7,657 nucleotides of DNA. It comes from Anaerolineae bacterium. Lineage in GTDB: Bacteria > Chloroflexota > Anaerolineae > Aggregatilineales > UBA3940. Location of the stretch: contig JADZAD010000051.1 of assembly GCA_020852775.1 (NCBI GenBank), forward strand, positions 1 to 7,657, written 5' to 3'. This document shows positions 6,344 to 7,657 of this stretch, piece by piece. Position 1 is the stretch's first letter; every line of letters begins with the position of its first letter. A program made the translations under genes and the position numbers. Under the pieces are notes generated by a model, which searched no databases, had not been told where the DNA came from, and was given only the letters and a program-made list of their open reading frames with translations.

Positions 6344-7285
6344 TCAGCCTTTCAGGGTATCCCGGTAGAGATCCAGCACACCGTCCGCATCAACCGAGGT
6401 GCAGATGCCGATCTCGACCGAGTCGCTTTCCCAGCGGTTGCGCGTATCCGGAACCGTGAAGCCCGCGCATAACCCTTCGGTCTCAACATAGACCGGCACA
6501 CGTGTGATGCCGAACAGGCCGGGGTTCAGGATGTACGCCAGCGCATAAGCGTCATGACAGTAGATCGTTCCATCGGAGTTGTGGAACTGGGCGTATGCCT
6601 GCTGGTAGAAGGGTGCGATCTTCGCGATGAAGTCTGTCTCGGGCCTGCCGATCTCAGCTATCGAGTTGATGTACGCCGGGGTCATCGGGACCTTCATCGT
6701 CACGTCCAGCCCGACCATGACCAGCGGCCAGCCTGCGCTGAACACGATATTCGAGGCATGGGCGTCCTCCCGGATATTGGCCTCTGCGACCGGCGAGGCG
6801 TTTCCCGGCACGAACGCCGCGCCACCCATCACCACCACTTCCTTCACGTTCTCCACGATGCGCGGCTCAAGCCGCAGGGCCAGCGCCAGGTTCGTCATGC
6901 GCCCGACGGGCACCAGCGTGACCTCGCCTGGGTTTGCCATCACCGTCTCCACGATGAAGGTCGCGGCGGCTACATCCAGCGGCCTGGTGGTCGGGGTGGG
7001 ATAGAGGTGCGACTGGTTACCCAGTCCGTCCGCCCCGTGGATCCGGCCCCAGCGCGGTGCGAGAGGCTTCAGCAGCGGATGGCTCGCCCCCATCACCACC
7101 GGGACATCCGTGCGGTTAGCCGCCTCAAGGATTTGCAACGTGTTCCGCGTGGCGAACTCGACCGTGGTGTTGCCGAAGACCGTGGTAATCCCGACGAAAT
7201 CCAGTTCCGGGTGCAGCAGTCCGAAGAACAGCGCCATGGCATCATCGATGCCGGGGTCGCCATCAAACAGTATCCTGGTTGCCAT
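6344..7285 (-). CDS. Inosine/uridine-type nucleoside hydrolase (NH1)
   Basis: A complete 313-residue cytosolic nucleoside hydrolase and the first hydrolase of the operon. The calcium loop DGDPGIDD gives D8, D10, D14 and D15. N39 follows in VFGN. IHGADGLG has H83 in the active-site loop. AEANIREDAHAS has E168 and N170 for ribose binding, and MGG is at 153-155. IYCHDAYALAY has H244 and D245, the expected catalytic His and metal Asp. One oddity is VGRMTN at 127-132, where Arg replaces the near-invariant Pro of VGPLTN beside the Thr whose backbone binds calcium. Fold, length and the other motifs are normal, so activity is likely. The ATG at 7285 fits the family start, but the upstream AGAAAG/AGAAGC is only a weak ribosome binding site, so translation may depend on coupling to the SDR that ends 27 bases upstream. 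Substrate is a nucleoside by family; the base is unknown. Confidence 0.95.
   Translation of the reverse strand: MATRILFDGDPGIDDAMALFFGLLHPELDFVGITTVFGNTTVEFATRNTLQILEAANRTDVPVVMGASHPLLKPLAPRWGRIHGADGLGNQSHLYPTPTTRPLDVAAATFIVETVMANPGEVTLVPVGRMTNLALALRLEPRIVENVKEVVVMGGAAFVPGNASPVAEANIREDAHASNIVFSAGWPLVMVGLDVTMKVPMTPAYINSIAEIGRPETDFIAKIAPFYQQAYAQFHNSDGTIYCHDAYALAYILNPGLFGITRVPVYVETEGLCAGFTVPDTRNRWESDSVEIGICTSVDADGVLDLYRDTLKG
6836..6886. repeat. Copy of a 51-bp near-identical segment shared with NH2
   Basis: This is the partner of 5866-5916, with 50 of 51 identical bases, inside NH1. A second shared run of 31 identical bases lies at 6723-6753 (NH1) and 5756-5786 (NH2), so near-identity occurs in patches across otherwise more diverged genes. 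Confidence 0.75.
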
Positions 7286-7312
7286 GCTTCTGTACTTTCT
7301 GTGTGCCGGGCG

Positions 7313-7657
7313 CTATGGGAGCCGCCCAAGGGTCCAGGGGTAGGAGTCGCTATCCGGTGCGTTGCTCCAGCTTTGCAGCGTCTGCCCACCGTCAATCAGC
7401 AGTACTGTGCCGGTGATATGGCGCGCATCGTCCGACGCGAGGAAGGCTACCGCCGCCGCCACATCCTCCGGCTGCCCGACCCGCCTCAGCGGGATGCGGT
7501 TGGCGAAGCGCCCGAAGAAGGCCTGCCACTGGGCTGGGTCGCTGGTCTGCTGTTCAAAGCTCAACGCCGTCTGGATGATACCGGGGCAGATCGCGTTGAC
7601 CCGAATGCCATACTGAGCGACTTCCAGCCCAAGGCTCTTCGTGATCCCTTCGACGCC
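7313..7657 (-). CDS. Short-chain dehydrogenase/reductase, C-terminal part
   Basis: The last 114 residues of a classical SDR of the FabG-like type, an NAD(P)-dependent oxidoreductase; the N terminus lies beyond the right edge. The fragment opens with GVEGITKSLGLE, the helix that follows the catalytic Tyr-x-x-x-Lys motif, which itself lies just outside. IRVNAICPG at residues 18-26 is the conserved strand and turn near the cofactor. RVGQPEDVA at 59-67 and ITGTVLLIDGG at 81-91 are the usual C-terminal motifs. A tail of about 23 residues after DGG is somewhat longer than average. A TTG at 7564 lies within the frame but is not the real start because the SDR homology continues upstream of it. It ends 27 bases before NH1 and is probably co-transcribed. 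Substrate cannot be named; context allows a sugar or sugar-derived alcohol. Confidence 0.93.
   Translation of the reverse strand, partial: GVEGITKSLGLEVAQYGIRVNAICPGIIQTALSFEQQTSDPAQWQAFFGRFANRIPLRRVGQPEDVAAAVAFLASDDARHITGTVLLIDGGQTLQSWSNAPDSDSYPWTLGRLP

Overview
The window is a dense bacterial gene block of roughly 58-60% G+C by eye. Every supportable gene lies on the minus strand, so transcription runs from position 7657 toward position 1. In that order it holds the 3' end of a short-chain dehydrogenase/reductase (SDR), four tandem nucleoside hydrolases (NH; here NH1 to NH4), a 261-bp gap, and three tandem major facilitator superfamily (MFS) transporters (MFS1 to MFS3). MFS3 runs off the left edge. 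Taxonomy cannot be settled from this sequence. The base composition, the strong AGGAG-type ribosome binding sites and the tandem catabolic paralogues would suit an environmental bacterium such as a Chloroflexota member, but that is a weak guess.

Right block (7657 to 3483): the genes are separated by 27, 28, 11 and 8 bases. The ribosome binding sites of NH3 and NH4 overlap the stop codon of the gene before them. This is the layout of a single translationally coupled operon. All four hydrolases keep the DxDxGxDD calcium-binding loop and the C-terminal calcium-binding Asp. NH1 and NH2 also keep the His before that Asp, which is the catalytic His of inosine/uridine hydrolases. NH3 has Pro there and NH4 has Phe. 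NH4 is the most divergent copy and also lacks the HGxDGLG-like loop.

Middle (3482 to 3222): a perfect 11-bp hairpin right after NH4 is a likely terminator. About 35 bases further on is a strong sigma-70-like promoter (TTGTTT, 16 bp, TATAAT). It would give a leader of about 175 nt before MFS1. The leader contains a multi-part stem and a second hairpin that overlaps the MFS1 ribosome binding site. I could not match it to a known riboswitch class.

Left block (3221 to 1): three paralogous 12-helix MFS proteins of the MFS_1-like/HcaT/nucleoside-symporter type. MFS1 and MFS2 are each 396 residues with the start chosen for MFS2. MFS3 is a real partial gene of 260 visible residues.

Taken together, the sequence suggests a nucleoside (or modified or related N-riboside) uptake and cleavage locus. 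The MFS proteins would import substrates and the NH proteins would split the N-glycosidic bond into base and ribose. The SDR would oxidise or reduce a related sugar or intermediate. Substrate identity is inference. The unusual points are the expansion to four hydrolases and three transporters, the divergent active sites, and the separately promoted transporter unit with a structured leader.
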